Below are positions 27,912-37,428 of a DNA stretch of 60,024 nucleotides, one piece after another. Each line of letters begins with the position of its first letter. Position 1 is the stretch's first letter. Source of the DNA: Candidatus Venteria ishoeyi (GTDB taxonomy: Bacteria; Pseudomonadota; Gammaproteobacteria; Beggiatoales; Beggiatoaceae); contig NZ_JAUCGJ010000028.1 in NCBI RefSeq assembly GCF_030378065.1, positions 1 to 60,024 of the forward strand, in the 5' to 3' direction. The notes beneath the pieces are model-generated. The model was not told the DNA's origin, did no database searches, and saw nothing but the letters and a program-made list of their open reading frames with translations. Position numbers and translations under genes: made by a program.

Positions 27912-28577
27912 ATGCACGTTATTGATGCCCTTAAACAACGTAAATCCACCCGCGCCTTTCTGGATAAAGCCGTCACAACTGCCCAAATTGAACGTATTTT
28001 AGATGCTGCCAGACACGCGCCTTCCGCCGCTAACACTCAACCCTGGCAAGTCGCTGTAGTGATGGGAGATAGTAAAAAAGCACTGGAACAAAAACTGGAG
28101 CAGGCTTTCCAGGGTGGTGAGACACCGGCAATGGATTACACTTATTATCCACAGCAGTGGCAGGCCCCCTATAAAGAACGTCGTGGAGCCTGTGCGGTAC
28201 AAATGTATCAAGCTTTAAACATCCAGCGGGAAGACAAAGAAAAGCGCCGCAGCCAATGGGCCGCCAATTACCGGGCGTTTGATGCGCCAGTGGCGCTGTT
28301 TTTCTTTCTTGACAGCGTCATGGAAACCGGTTCATTCATGGACTATGGCATGTTCCTGCAATCAGTGATGCTGACAGCGCAGGCTGAAGGTCTGGCGACC
28401 TGTCCACAAGCCGCGCTGGGGGAATATCCACAGATTGTGAAACAAAGTCTGGGGTATGCGCAAGATACGGTATTGTTATGTGGCATGGCACTGGGTTATG
28501 AAGATACGGATGCCGAGGTCAATCATTACCGCACCCCCAGAGAAGACGTAACAAGTTTTACCCGGTTTTTTAGCTGA
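27912..28577 (+). CDS. Nitroreductase family protein
   Basis: A 221-residue FMN-dependent oxidoreductase. The start MHVIDALKQRKSTRAFLDKAV and RHAPSAANTQPWQVAVV carry the FMN phosphate-binding Arg/Ser pattern; MLTAQAEGLATCPQAAL and LLCGMALGYEDTDAEVNHYRTPRE are the usual C-terminal flavin and dimer motifs. Such enzymes reduce quinones or nitroaromatics with NAD(P)H; the physiological substrate is unknown. Monocistronic between two terminators. Confidence 0.92.
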   Translation: MHVIDALKQRKSTRAFLDKAVTTAQIERILDAARHAPSAANTQPWQVAVVMGDSKKALEQKLEQAFQGGETPAMDYTYYPQQWQAPYKERRGACAVQMYQALNIQREDKEKRRSQWAANYRAFDAPVALFFFLDSVMETGSFMDYGMFLQSVMLTAQAEGLATCPQAALGEYPQIVKQSLGYAQDTVLLCGMALGYEDTDAEVNHYRTPREDVTSFTRFFS

Positions 28578-28601
28578 TAAACTGAGTTCAAGGTAAGCTT
28601 C

Positions 28602-28624
28602 TTTTTGCGCCAATAGCGCAAAAA
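28602..28624. terminator. Terminator hairpin after the nitroreductase gene
   Basis: TTTTTGCGC - CAATA - GCGCAAAAA, a 9-base stem with A/T runs on both sides, between convergent genes. It follows an AAGCTTCTTTTT motif that recurs before the similar hairpin at 32986. Confidence 0.75.
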
Positions 28625-28711
28625 ACTGCTTCCGCTTCATGCTAAGTTTTTGATAGTGAGCATAGAAAGTCACTATTTTTTAAAGATCCTTACATCGAAC
28701 GCTGGTTTTTA

Positions 28712-30238
28712 TTAACGATAAACCGGCCACACTGGTTTTTTACAACAAAATAGCTGCCACAAGGGTTTGACGACCACTCCTTGACCGGCGGCTTGTGCGC
28801 TGTACCAGCCATGCAGAAAAGCAATTGCCGGATGTTCGGAGTCCAGTTGGGTTTCGGCCTGCTGCTGTTGCAATTTCTTGCGTTTCTCAGGTTCGCCCAG
28901 TTCTTCGGCTAACAAATACAAAAAATTCAGGTAATTTTTACTGCCTGTATATAAGTTGCTTAGCAGACTTAAAGCGCGCCATTGCTTCTGACATTGTTTC
29001 CATAACCATTGTTGTTGCAGGGTATTCATTGGCTGCTCAGACATAATTTTCAAATGTCGGCGTTGCAGGCGATTACTGGCAAAACGCAGCAGCGTATGCG
29101 ATAACAGTCGTTGCTGCTTATTATTGCCATATTTTCTCCAACTTTTAGTCAACAGAATATTGGATAACTGTAATAATAAGCGGGTGTAACGCGGCGAATC
29201 CAGTAAACCGGCAATCCGCTCCAGATGCACATCCTGACGGCTAATAGTGATTTCCAGCAATTCCTGAATATAATCGTCTTTGCGCATTTGCTGGGGAATC
29301 TGTAATAAAGCTTTATGTAATAAAGTCCAGTCTTCTGCCGGGGTCAATTGATTTTGCAGCCATGCCAATGGCTTGGACAGCTCTTGACGGATTTTTTTGG
29401 GTAAGATACTTTTAAACAAACTGATGACAGTTTGTAAATTACGAATGGTTTCCAGCATCTTTAACAAACCCTGCGCATCCTGTTCCCGCGTGGCAATTTC
29501 ATTGCGTTGCAAACTATTCAGGTACAGTTCAAACAAGTAGATCATCGCTGTCTCTACATCCATATCGGATTTCAGACGCGCTTTCTGTGGTTGCCAGGCC
29601 TGACTTGCCAATGGCCTGATTTGCGTGGCTGACTGATGCAGGTGATAACCACGCTGTGCTTTACTGGCATTTTCCAAAACCAGTGGCACTTGCTCTAACA
29701 GACTCAAAGCCACATAAAATAAATCTTCTGTATTACCCTGCTTAAGCTCTAACTCAATTTCACTGATCGGCGTATTGCTCTGCGCAGTGCGCATTTCCCC
29801 CTGATCCAGACACAGCTCAATATGACTACCGTTTTTACCCTGCAATTGCCAGGTTGTACGGCGCATATCACTGGTAAATACAGGCTGAATTTTTTCCCAT
29901 AGATTGGTTTTCTTAAAAACCTTATCGCGTATTGTCTCAGGTACATGCGCAAGTTCCGGCTGCTCACTGCTCACCTGTGCTTCCCATTCCTTACGCTGAT
30001 GCAAACCGCCCACGCCTTTACCTGCCGTTTTGACGGCCTGAATCCAGGCATCATTTTCCCGGCGTACACGTAAACCAATTTTTGCAGCCAGCAATTCATA
30101 TTTTGGTGTATCGTAATAGGTGCCCAGTAATCGTTGTTCTTTTTGAGTATCACTGGCAGCCTGTACCAGTTCATGTTGCTGTAATTGTTCGATTACCGCA
30201 GGATCAATACGCAATTTCAATTCAGTTTCGGTAGCCAT
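28712..30238 (-). CDS. CYTH and CHAD domain protein (inorganic triphosphatase type)
   Basis: A 508-residue protein with an N-terminal CYTH triphosphate tunnel domain (about 1-200), showing the ExExK signature in TETELKLRID and GLRVRREND. A C-terminal all-helical CHAD domain (about 220-500) follows, binding polyphosphate. The layout matches E. coli YgiF, an inorganic triphosphatase. CHAD domains associate with polyphosphate granules, which fits a polyphosphate-storing bacterium (inference). I use the ATG at 30238; the frame opens two codons earlier at a TTG. Confidence 0.88.
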   Translation of the reverse strand: MATETELKLRIDPAVIEQLQQHELVQAASDTQKEQRLLGTYYDTPKYELLAAKIGLRVRRENDAWIQAVKTAGKGVGGLHQRKEWEAQVSSEQPELAHVPETIRDKVFKKTNLWEKIQPVFTSDMRRTTWQLQGKNGSHIELCLDQGEMRTAQSNTPISEIELELKQGNTEDLFYVALSLLEQVPLVLENASKAQRGYHLHQSATQIRPLASQAWQPQKARLKSDMDVETAMIYLFELYLNSLQRNEIATREQDAQGLLKMLETIRNLQTVISLFKSILPKKIRQELSKPLAWLQNQLTPAEDWTLLHKALLQIPQQMRKDDYIQELLEITISRQDVHLERIAGLLDSPRYTRLLLQLSNILLTKSWRKYGNNKQQRLLSHTLLRFASNRLQRRHLKIMSEQPMNTLQQQWLWKQCQKQWRALSLLSNLYTGSKNYLNFLYLLAEELGEPEKRKKLQQQQAETQLDSEHPAIAFLHGWYSAQAAGQGVVVKPLWQLFCCKKPVWPVYR

Positions 30239-30330
30239 TGCCAAGAGTCTCTTTATAATTTGTATACAGGTTTGCTTGATTTTTGCGCTAAATTCATAAA
30301 AACTGACCTTATTATATTCAATTGGGACTC

Positions 30331-32964
30331 ATGATGTTGACTCAAATACGATTTTTTTTCAGTTTTTTTCTTTTTTTGTTACTACTTACGGGTTGCGGCG
30401 GTAGTGGTAGTGATGATAACAACGGCTCATGGTCAGACGAACCGGATTACCCTGAGCCGGAAGCACCGGCTTATGTCAATGCCAGCGGCGTGCTGGCTGC
30501 TGCTGGTAATACGGCTGTAGACAGCGATGTCAATGATCCCAACGCCAACTATCGTGACAACAATGGGCTGGAGCAAGCACAAACCATTCCCAATCCCGTG
30601 ACTTTAGGCGGCTATGTCAATGAAGCCTTTACCGGTTCAGAAGGACGCTCTTACAACAGTGGTGATGCCTATGATTTTTTTGCTGTTGAGCTGCTCGCCG
30701 GACAAACCATCACATTATTGATTGCCAGCCCTGACTTGATAGCCAACGATCTGGATTTGGGTTTATTTGATGCAGGCAGCGGCGAGTTACTGGATGCCTC
30801 GGTCAGTATCGGCAATACGGAAAGTCTCAGCATCCGCCAAAATGGTCACTATATTATCCAGGTCGAAGCCTTTTCCGGTTATTCCAATTATGTCTTATCC
30901 ATTGGACAACATGCCAGATTGCAGCAAGTATTTAACCCGCAAAGCCTGCGCTTAAGTGATGATTTTGCCGTTGCCGAAGTAATCACCCGGTTTAAACCTA
31001 AAACCACTTTATCTGCACTCAGTCAACAATTATCCGGCTTATCACTACAACATAAAGCGGGAAAACCTGAACAGGCGCAGTTACTGAGCATGGACTTAAG
31101 CACCACTTTGCAAAAGCATGTTCAGTCCAGCAAAACACAGGCTGTGCCATTGCGTTTTAAAAATCTCAAAACCCAACGCAAATATCAAACCTTAATGGCG
31201 ATTAAGCAATTACAAAAGCAAGCTGGTATTCAACAGGCTGCGCCCAATTACCAGTTGCAAGCACTCAGAGTGCCGAATGATCGCCACTATGCACGGCAAT
31301 GGCATTACCCTCTGATTAATCTGCCCCAGGCTTGGGACATCACCACGGGCAGCGGCAATGTCATTGTTGCCGTTGTTGATACCGGAGTTTTGCTGAATCA
31401 TCCTGATTTGCGCAACAAAATTGGTGCTGGCTATGATTTTATCAGTGATACGGATATTGCCATGGATGGTGATGGCATAGACAGCAATGCCGATGATCCC
31501 GGCGATCAATCGCCCAATGGCAGCACCTTCCACGGCAGCCACGTTGCTGGCACTATTGCCGCAAGCAGTGATAATGATGAAGGCGTTGCCGGTATTGGCT
31601 GGCATACGCAAATTATGCCACTGCGGGTATTGGGCAAAAATGGTGCAGGTAATGATTACAGCGTGGCGCAAGCCGTGCGTTTTGCTGCGGGTTTAAGCAA
31701 CAGCAGCGGTCAGATACCAGCGCAGCGTGCTGATGTGCTCAATCTCAGTCTGGGCGGGCCGATGATTTCAGCAGAGCTTAGCAGCGCAATTGCGCAGGCG
31801 CGCACGGCAGGCGTGCTGGTTGTTGCTGCCGCAGGCAATAACGGCAACAGTCAGGCCACTTACCCAGCGGCCCTGGAGGGGGTTATTTCCGTTGCTGCGG
31901 TAGGGCCGGATAAACGCCATGCCAGCTATTCCAACACCGGGGCGACCATTGATATTGCTGCCCCCGGCGGCTCCACCAGTCGCGATCTGAATGGTGATGG
32001 CATACCCGATGGCATCTTCAGCACCAACGGCGATGACAGTGAAAGTTTTGAGGTGCGCTTTACCTATGGGAGCAGTGTTGGCACTTCAATGGCAACACCA
32101 CATATTGCCGGGGTGCTGGCGTTGATGAAAGCGGTAAATGCCAACCTCAGCCCAAATGATTTTGATGAGCTGCTGTCCAGTGGCCGCATTAGCGAAGACC
32201 TGGGCAGCAACGGGCGCGATAACTTATACGGTTATGGTTTGATTGACGCACATCAGGCGGTATTGATGGCACTGGAGATTGATGGCAACCCGCTACCGCC
32301 CCCCTTACCTGCCCTAAGCGTACAACCGGCTTCGCTCAACTTTGGCTCATTTACGCAGCAATTGGAATTTACTGTGTCTAATGCCGGTGGTGGTGATTTA
32401 TTTATCCGCTCTGTGCACAGTGATCGCCCTGACGTGTTAAATATTACCGCGCTCAATACTGACAGCAATGGCCTTGGACGGTATCAAATCGAACTGCAAC
32501 GCAGCGGCTTGGCAAGAGGCACTTACGGTGCCAGCTTAGAGGCAGAAACCACGCAGGGTGTCAGCCAAACCATTCCAATGATATGGCAGGTAGGCAGCCA
32601 ATCGGGTGGTGATGCCGGCACCCAATATGTTTTGATGATTGATCCTGACAGCCAGCAGGCAGTTGATGAAACGCAGGTTAAGGCATATCAGGGGCATTAT
32701 GATTTTTATATCAATGATTTGCCTGAAGGCAGTTACATTATTTTCAGCGGCAGTGATATGGATAATAACGGCTATATCTGCGAAGCAGGCGAATCCTGTG
32801 GTGCTTATTTGACACTGGAAAACCCCACGCAACTCCTGCTGGAGCGCAGCCAGGATAACATTGATTTTGATGTACAGTTTGATACTGAATTCTTATCGAT
32901 TAGCAGCCAGGCTGTTGCTACAGATTCCAGTAAAGCACAAAAATTTGCCCGGCCTGAAAGCTAA
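30331..32964 (+). CDS. Subtilisin-like (S8) serine protease lipoprotein
   Basis: About 877 residues. A lipoprotein signal peptide ends LLLTGC; a short acidic Gly/Ser linker follows. Around 90-190 is a bacterial pre-peptidase-like (PPC) beta domain (GDAYDFFAVELLAGQTITLLI...SGYSNYVLSIG). The S8 catalytic domain follows, with Asp in VAVVDTGVLLNHPDL, His in FHGSHVAGT and Ser in GTSMATPHIAG. Beta domains close the protein. PPC usually sits at the C terminus, so its N-terminal place is odd. GGGA at 30324 gives better spacing to the next ATG (30334) than to 30331; a TTG at 30322 is also in frame. Likely anchored to the outer membrane. Confidence 0.9.
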   Translation: MMLTQIRFFFSFFLFLLLLTGCGGSGSDDNNGSWSDEPDYPEPEAPAYVNASGVLAAAGNTAVDSDVNDPNANYRDNNGLEQAQTIPNPVTLGGYVNEAFTGSEGRSYNSGDAYDFFAVELLAGQTITLLIASPDLIANDLDLGLFDAGSGELLDASVSIGNTESLSIRQNGHYIIQVEAFSGYSNYVLSIGQHARLQQVFNPQSLRLSDDFAVAEVITRFKPKTTLSALSQQLSGLSLQHKAGKPEQAQLLSMDLSTTLQKHVQSSKTQAVPLRFKNLKTQRKYQTLMAIKQLQKQAGIQQAAPNYQLQALRVPNDRHYARQWHYPLINLPQAWDITTGSGNVIVAVVDTGVLLNHPDLRNKIGAGYDFISDTDIAMDGDGIDSNADDPGDQSPNGSTFHGSHVAGTIAASSDNDEGVAGIGWHTQIMPLRVLGKNGAGNDYSVAQAVRFAAGLSNSSGQIPAQRADVLNLSLGGPMISAELSSAIAQARTAGVLVVAAAGNNGNSQATYPAALEGVISVAAVGPDKRHASYSNTGATIDIAAPGGSTSRDLNGDGIPDGIFSTNGDDSESFEVRFTYGSSVGTSMATPHIAGVLALMKAVNANLSPNDFDELLSSGRISEDLGSNGRDNLYGYGLIDAHQAVLMALEIDGNPLPPPLPALSVQPASLNFGSFTQQLEFTVSNAGGGDLFIRSVHSDRPDVLNITALNTDSNGLGRYQIELQRSGLARGTYGASLEAETTQGVSQTIPMIWQVGSQSGGDAGTQYVLMIDPDSQQAVDETQVKAYQGHYDFYINDLPEGSYIIFSGSDMDNNGYICEAGESCGAYLTLENPTQLLLERSQDNIDFDVQFDTEFLSISSQAVATDSSKAQKFARPES

Positions 32965-32985
32965 ATGGTGTTACGCAAAAGCTTC

Positions 32986-33009
32986 TTTTTTGTGCTTTAA
33001 CACAAAAAA
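32986..33009. terminator. Terminator hairpin after the S8 protease gene
   Basis: TTTTTTGTG - CTTTAA - CACAAAAAA, a 9-base stem, preceded by GTGTTACGCAAAAGCTTC. The same hairpin type and leading motif occur after the nitroreductase gene. Confidence 0.7.
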
Positions 33010-33212
33010 ACCGCTTTTTGCTCCACGCTGATTTCTGACTGGTTTGAGAACGTAAGGAAACAAATGCATGGCACTCACCACTGTACCTTACATCAGGTGC
33101 GTGCTGGGTGCTTGGCTACACGGTTTAGTGATATTCTAAAGCGATGTTATCGGGCAATAGGTTAAAATAGATTTTTTGTAAAAAAATCTATTCCACAGGA
33201 AATCAAACCATC

Positions 33213-34049
33213 ATGAAGTTCCCAACTCAATCAATTTTCCAATCCATACTATTTTTACTGCTCAGCAGTTTTGCCATTACAACAACGGTTTACGCTGATA
33301 CTTACGAAGGTTTCACCCAGCCGGAACAGGAAATTGAAGTTGGCGCGCCGGATACCGGCATTTTAGCCAGTTTAAAGGTTCAGGAAGGTGATTTAGTAAA
33401 ACAAGAGCAGATATTAGGTGCATTAGACAACCGGGTGCAGGAAGCCAGTTTGCGCATTGCCAAAGCCAAACAAAAAGCCAGTGGTGAATTAAAATCCGCA
33501 CAGGCTCAAGCCAGATTGCATCAAACCCGGCTTAATCGTTTACTGCCTTTATTAGCACGCGGCGCGGCACAACAAGCAGAAATAGACCGGGAGCGTGCAG
33601 ATTTAGCCATTGCCAAAGCCAAGGTGCAGGCTGCTCGGGAAATAAAAAAAATTCATGCCCTGGAAGCACAGCAGATTCAGGCGCAAATTGCCCGTCGCAC
33701 ACTACGCAGCCCATTGAATGGCGTGGTCACTGAAATTCATCGGGACGCAGGAGAACTGGTACAAGTTTCCAGCTCAGAATCTGCGGTACTCACCGTTGCA
33801 AAAATTAATCCCTTATTATTGATACTGCATGTTTCAACCAGCGCTGCCATGCAACTTAAAGTGGAGCAGAATTTAACTGTGCGTTTTCCCGGTTACAGCC
33901 AGGTTTCGGAAACCAGCGGTAAAATTATTCTGGTCTCTCCTGTCACCGATGCCGGCAGTGATACAGTCAAAGTAAAGGTTTTATTAAATAATGATAAGGG
34001 TGATTTGCGCAGCGGTATTAAAAGTCTGGTGGATTTGTCAGAGAAATAG
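33213..34049 (+). CDS. Periplasmic adaptor (HlyD/RND membrane fusion) protein
   Basis: A 278-residue protein with a signal peptide (SILFLLLSSFAITTTVYA). A lipoyl-like half (QEIEVGAPDTGILASLKVQEGDLVKQEQILGALDN) is followed by a helical hairpin (about 75-150) rich in Ala, Gln and Lys, the second lipoyl half (RTLRSPLNGVVTEIHRDAGELVQ) and a beta domain. It is shorter than typical RND adaptors (about 370-400), and no pump or outer-membrane channel gene is next to it, so the partner is unknown. Confidence 0.85.
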   Translation: MKFPTQSIFQSILFLLLSSFAITTTVYADTYEGFTQPEQEIEVGAPDTGILASLKVQEGDLVKQEQILGALDNRVQEASLRIAKAKQKASGELKSAQAQARLHQTRLNRLLPLLARGAAQQAEIDRERADLAIAKAKVQAAREIKKIHALEAQQIQAQIARRTLRSPLNGVVTEIHRDAGELVQVSSSESAVLTVAKINPLLLILHVSTSAAMQLKVEQNLTVRFPGYSQVSETSGKIILVSPVTDAGSDTVKVKVLLNNDKGDLRSGIKSLVDLSEK

Positions 34050-34080
34050 CAAATCCTTCCTTTTTTCCCAAAATCGGTGG

Positions 34081-34170
34081 TAAGGAACGATAATGAAATA
34101 AAAACCGAAACCGGGTGAATGGAGAAAAAGACCAGCCAAGTTGCTGAAGTTATAAAATTCTCACTCCTAA
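34081..34170 (+). mobile_element. MITE-like element, copy 3 (family A, internally deleted)
   Basis: Both ends are kept (TAAGGAACGATAATGAAATA and TTATAAAATTCTCACTCCTA), but the central hairpin of about 75 bases is missing. Orientation matches copies 1 and 2. It faces copy 4 (36358) across the VanZ/metallophosphatase pair. Confidence 0.75.
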
Positions 34171-34180
34171 GATTAATTTT

Positions 34181-35116
34181 TTAGGGACGTCGTGGCTGCC
34201 AGCCGTATTCAACATATTCCCACTCGACATGATTGTTGTTCAGTGTAATGAGGTTATAGCCCGGTTTGGTCTTGTACCAGTTACCGCGCCGCCACCATTT
34301 ACCACATACTGCACCGCCGGTGATAAAAGTGGTGTTGCCCCACTGATAGCGTTCTTTAACATGTAAATGGCCTTGTAGAACCAGTATCAGGTTATGCTGA
34401 CTAAACAGTTCCAGTACTTCTTTGTTATTGACAATCACACGGTTTGATCTGGGTTTAAACTCAACGCCCTGGGTCACATTATAAAAAGCGGTGACCAGTG
34501 GCACATGGGTAATAACGACAATAGGAGTATCCGACTTTAGTGCTGCTAAATCTTGTTTGAGCCATTCCATCTGGGCAGGGGAGATAAAGCCTCTGTATTT
34601 ATATTTGCCACCAGTAACCTCCACCGAATCAAGCACAATAAAATGATACCCCAGCGTATCAAAAGCATAATAGGTGCGTGCCAGTCCCATTTTTTGCAGA
34701 TAAATAGCACGCGGATCTTCCGCAGCCGGCGTGCCATCTTCAGGCAATGCTGCTACCAGGTCATGATTACCGATGGCAGGAAAAAGCGTTGCCTGAATGT
34801 TGTTGTGCATTTTCATATATGCATCCCAACGGTGGGCAACCGTGGCTACTGAGGATTGAAAGCCATCCGTGATGTAATCCCCCCCGCCTAAAACGATGTC
34901 GGGATGTTGGGCGTTAATGCTTGCTGCCGCCATTGCCAGCGCTTCAGGTGTATCCCACTCCTTTCTGGCATGGATATCGGTATAAAAAGCAAGACGAATG
35001 TGCCTCTTGGCAGAACCTTGAACGGGCAAAATGGGTTTACTGGTACAGCCGACAACGGTTGAAGCCACCGCTGCGCCAATTGTTTGCAGAAAAAAACGAC
35101 GGCTTAGCTTAGTCAT
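34181..35116 (-). CDS. Exported calcineurin-like metallophosphoesterase (Tat lipoprotein)
   Basis: A 311-residue phosphoesterase with a twin-arginine signal (SRRFFLQ) running into VASTVVGC, so probably a Tat-exported lipoprotein. The metal motifs are in order: YTDIHARKEW, GGGDYITD, GNHDLVA, VVITHVPL and LQGHLHVKER. The substrate is unknown. I chose the ATG at 35116, because it places the twin-arginine motif near the N terminus and overlaps the upstream stop as ATGA, a typical coupled junction. Cotranscribed with the VanZ-like gene. Confidence 0.9.
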   Translation of the reverse strand: MTKLSRRFFLQTIGAAVASTVVGCTSKPILPVQGSAKRHIRLAFYTDIHARKEWDTPEALAMAAASINAQHPDIVLGGGDYITDGFQSSVATVAHRWDAYMKMHNNIQATLFPAIGNHDLVAALPEDGTPAAEDPRAIYLQKMGLARTYYAFDTLGYHFIVLDSVEVTGGKYKYRGFISPAQMEWLKQDLAALKSDTPIVVITHVPLVTAFYNVTQGVEFKPRSNRVIVNNKEVLELFSQHNLILVLQGHLHVKERYQWGNTTFITGGAVCGKWWRRGNWYKTKPGYNLITLNNNHVEWEYVEYGWQPRRP

Positions 35117-36339
35117 GATTTTTCCCCATGCCTTGAAAGTTGGAAAGACAGATAGAGTAATCCGGCAAGTATGGCAATAAAAATAAGCTGAATCCACAGC
35201 GCGCTGATTTTTGTAATAAGGTTCCTGGAGGTAGCGCTCTCATACTTCATTTGCCGATCTATCGCCTGCTTCATATCCGCAAGGTATTGCCTGTCCCAAA
35301 AGAACTTTGAGGGTTTAAAGGTCTCGGAAAAATATTTTTCCAATATATTATTCTCGTAATAGGCGCGGGTGATATATTGGCTATATTTTTCCGGGTTATC
35401 TTTATATTTATCGGCTCTCTTAGCATTCACGTTGCGACTGAACAGGTGGACGAGACATTCATGCAAAAATGGATCGGATATCGGGGTATATTTCTGCAAG
35501 AATTCGCTGTATTTTTCCTTTGTATATTGATTGATGATAGCAACAGCTTCTTTGGCTCTGGCTGCATCAGTCTGTTTTAATTCATCATGATTCAGTCTGG
35601 AGCGAAAAATTCCGGTATCGGGATCCTTGTAAAGATAGCCGTATTCGACCATGACAGATTCATTGCTACGCAAAAAGTCAAGCAAAGGAATTTTCTCAGC
35701 ATACCAGGCAATCCGTGGTGTTGTATTGAGAAAAGTCAGTTGCATCAAGACAACAAAAACAATCAGTACGCGAGACAAAAACAAAAGACTGCTTGCGCGA
35801 ACAGGAGCAGAAATAAAACTCGGATTAAAACCTTTGGCAATGCCGATCTGTACCAGGACGACCGCAAAAAAATTAATCCATATATCAGCAAGCTCCCAAT
35901 ATCTTCCCGGAACAATCCACTGAATCGTTTCATCCAACGTACCAATAATCGCACCTAGTGCTGCTGCCGAGAAGTAGATGCTATAGTCTTTGTTTCGATG
36001 CGCAAGTGCCCGGAAAAGAAAAACGCCAAGCACACTATACAATACAAAATGAACCGCTTCTTCAGGCATTTCTCGCAAATGAATAGTATAGGCGATAAAG
36101 GCTACTGTAACAGTCAGTAGCCAAACTTTATTTTTGCCAGTCTGGAGTTTACGCTTGCTAAGCTCTAACAGCAGCACGACACTGGCAATGATGATAAAAA
36201 TGAGTACAACATATAAAAAGAAAGAACTGCCAAAGTACTTATCAACCAATGCTTCAATCGTTCTAGCAAATGGTATGGCAATAAAGATAAAGACAGACCA
36301 AAGCGTTACATAAACCCAAGAGCGTAATTCTTTTCCCAT
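35113..36339 (-). CDS. VanZ-like membrane protein with C-terminal extension
   Basis: A 408-residue membrane protein. The N-terminal ~200 residues match VanZ-like proteins: several helices with PEEAVHFVLYSVLGVFLFRAL and the typical GTLDETIQWIVPGRYWELADI. A membrane helix near 205-225 precedes a largely soluble segment of about 170 residues (225-375), and a last helix lies near 380-400. The long extension is not part of normal VanZ and I do not recognise it. VanZ of vancomycin operons confers teicoplanin resistance; most VanZ-like proteins have no known role. It overlaps the phosphoesterase by 4 bases. Confidence 0.75.
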   Translation of the reverse strand: MGKELRSWVYVTLWSVFIFIAIPFARTIEALVDKYFGSSFFLYVVLIFIIIASVVLLLELSKRKLQTGKNKVWLLTVTVAFIAYTIHLREMPEEAVHFVLYSVLGVFLFRALAHRNKDYSIYFSAAALGAIIGTLDETIQWIVPGRYWELADIWINFFAVVLVQIGIAKGFNPSFISAPVRASSLLFLSRVLIVFVVLMQLTFLNTTPRIAWYAEKIPLLDFLRSNESVMVEYGYLYKDPDTGIFRSRLNHDELKQTDAARAKEAVAIINQYTKEKYSEFLQKYTPISDPFLHECLVHLFSRNVNAKRADKYKDNPEKYSQYITRAYYENNILEKYFSETFKPSKFFWDRQYLADMKQAIDRQMKYESATSRNLITKISALWIQLIFIAILAGLLYLSFQLSRHGEKS

Positions 36340-36695
36340 AACATTTCCCCTCTTCGCTTAGGATTGAGAACTTTATAACTTCAGCAACTTGGCGGGGATT
36401 TTTCTCCATTTTCTGCATTATGAAAATACTTACATAGCTTGCTATGCGCCTGTTTTCAGGCCTTGAAAATAAATAAAAATCCTGCGCCCAGTTTCTGCAT
36501 TTATTGCATCCTCATCAAACAAAGCGTATGTGCGTTTGCCGTATCAATAAGAAAAATTTATAATCAACCGATATTACGCAGTCGCTTCTTTGAGCTAAGG
36601 AAATAATCGTTGCGTGAGATCAAATAACCCGTACAAAATTATATCTGCGTAACTTCCGTCATTCATCAAACCCAGATTATCACATAGGAAATTTC
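36340..36695. other. Divergent intergenic region upstream of efpL
   Basis: 356 bases between the VanZ-like and efpL starts. Most of it is repeat copy 4 (36358-36515). The rest contains a GATATTACGCAGTCGCTTCTTT motif (36569-36590) that recurs elsewhere in the window. efpL promoter elements should lie in 36520-36690; none stands out. Confidence 0.5.
36358..36515 (-). mobile_element. MITE-like element, copy 4 (family A, reverse)
   Basis: Reverse orientation of the same unit: TTAGGATTGAGAAC, CTTCAGCAACTTGGCGGGG, the GCTTGCTATGCGCCTGTTTTC hairpin arm and CCTGCGCCCAGTTTCTGCAT. The far terminal repeat is eroded (ATCCTCATC in place of ATCCTCACTCCTTA). Confidence 0.75.
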
Positions 36696-37259
36696 ATGAA
36701 AGCCAATGAAATCAAAAAAGGCAGCGTACTGCAAATCGACAATCAGCCCATCATGATTAAGCAGGTGCAAGTGCAATCGCCTTCTTCGCGCAGTGGCAGT
36801 ACCTTATATAAGGTCAAAGGTAAGAATATTGTCACCCGGCAGAAGTTTGAGCGCAGCTTTAAAGGCGATGAACAGGTGGAAACCGTGGAATTTGTGCGCA
36901 GGCCGGTACAATTGTTATATCAGGACAGTGACGGTTGCACCTTTATGGACAGCGAAACCTATGAGCAGTTCATTGTCTCCAAAAACCTGATAGAAGAAGA
37001 GCTTACTTATGTCAGCGAAGGGCTGGAAGGGATGCAGGCATTTATCAGCAATGAGCAGGTTTTAGGTATCGAACTGCCCGGTACCGTTACCCTGGAAATT
37101 GTTGACAGCGCACCGGGTATCAAAGGCGCTTCCGCTTCTGCACGCAGCAAACCTGCCACCCTCAGCACCGGTTTGGTGGTGCAGGTACCGGAATATCTTA
37201 ATCCCGGCGAGCGCATTAAAATCAATACGGATAATGGGGCTTATATTTCACGGGGCTGA
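36696..37259 (+). CDS. efpL: Elongation factor P-like protein EfpL (YeiP)
   Basis: EF-P paralogue that helps ribosomes through proline-rich stretches. The 187 residues match E. coli YeiP over the full length, including SPSSRSGSTLYK with an unmodified Arg (32) at the tip where EF-P has a modified Lys, and the conserved GIKGASASARSKPATLSTGLVVQVPEYLNPGE. Arg at the tip separates it from EF-P itself. Monocistronic. Confidence 0.95.
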   Translation: MKANEIKKGSVLQIDNQPIMIKQVQVQSPSSRSGSTLYKVKGKNIVTRQKFERSFKGDEQVETVEFVRRPVQLLYQDSDGCTFMDSETYEQFIVSKNLIEEELTYVSEGLEGMQAFISNEQVLGIELPGTVTLEIVDSAPGIKGASASARSKPATLSTGLVVQVPEYLNPGERIKINTDNGAYISRG

Positions 37260-37428
37260 TAGTTGTCCCATATAAAACCCCAGTTAAAATCAATAAGTAA
37301 CTGAATTTTAATAAAAATATAAAATGGCACAGTACATGCCTTATATACAGATGTCTATTAAAGAGGCTTTACAGCCCTTTAATTAAAGGAAAGCCCTGAT
37401 AAGACTGAATAAATCAAAGGAGTATAAA

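Noticed and set aside
35113-36339. VanZ-like gene considered a glycopeptide-resistance gene
   Set aside because: No vanHAX or vanRS genes; VanZ-like proteins are widespread without a resistance role.
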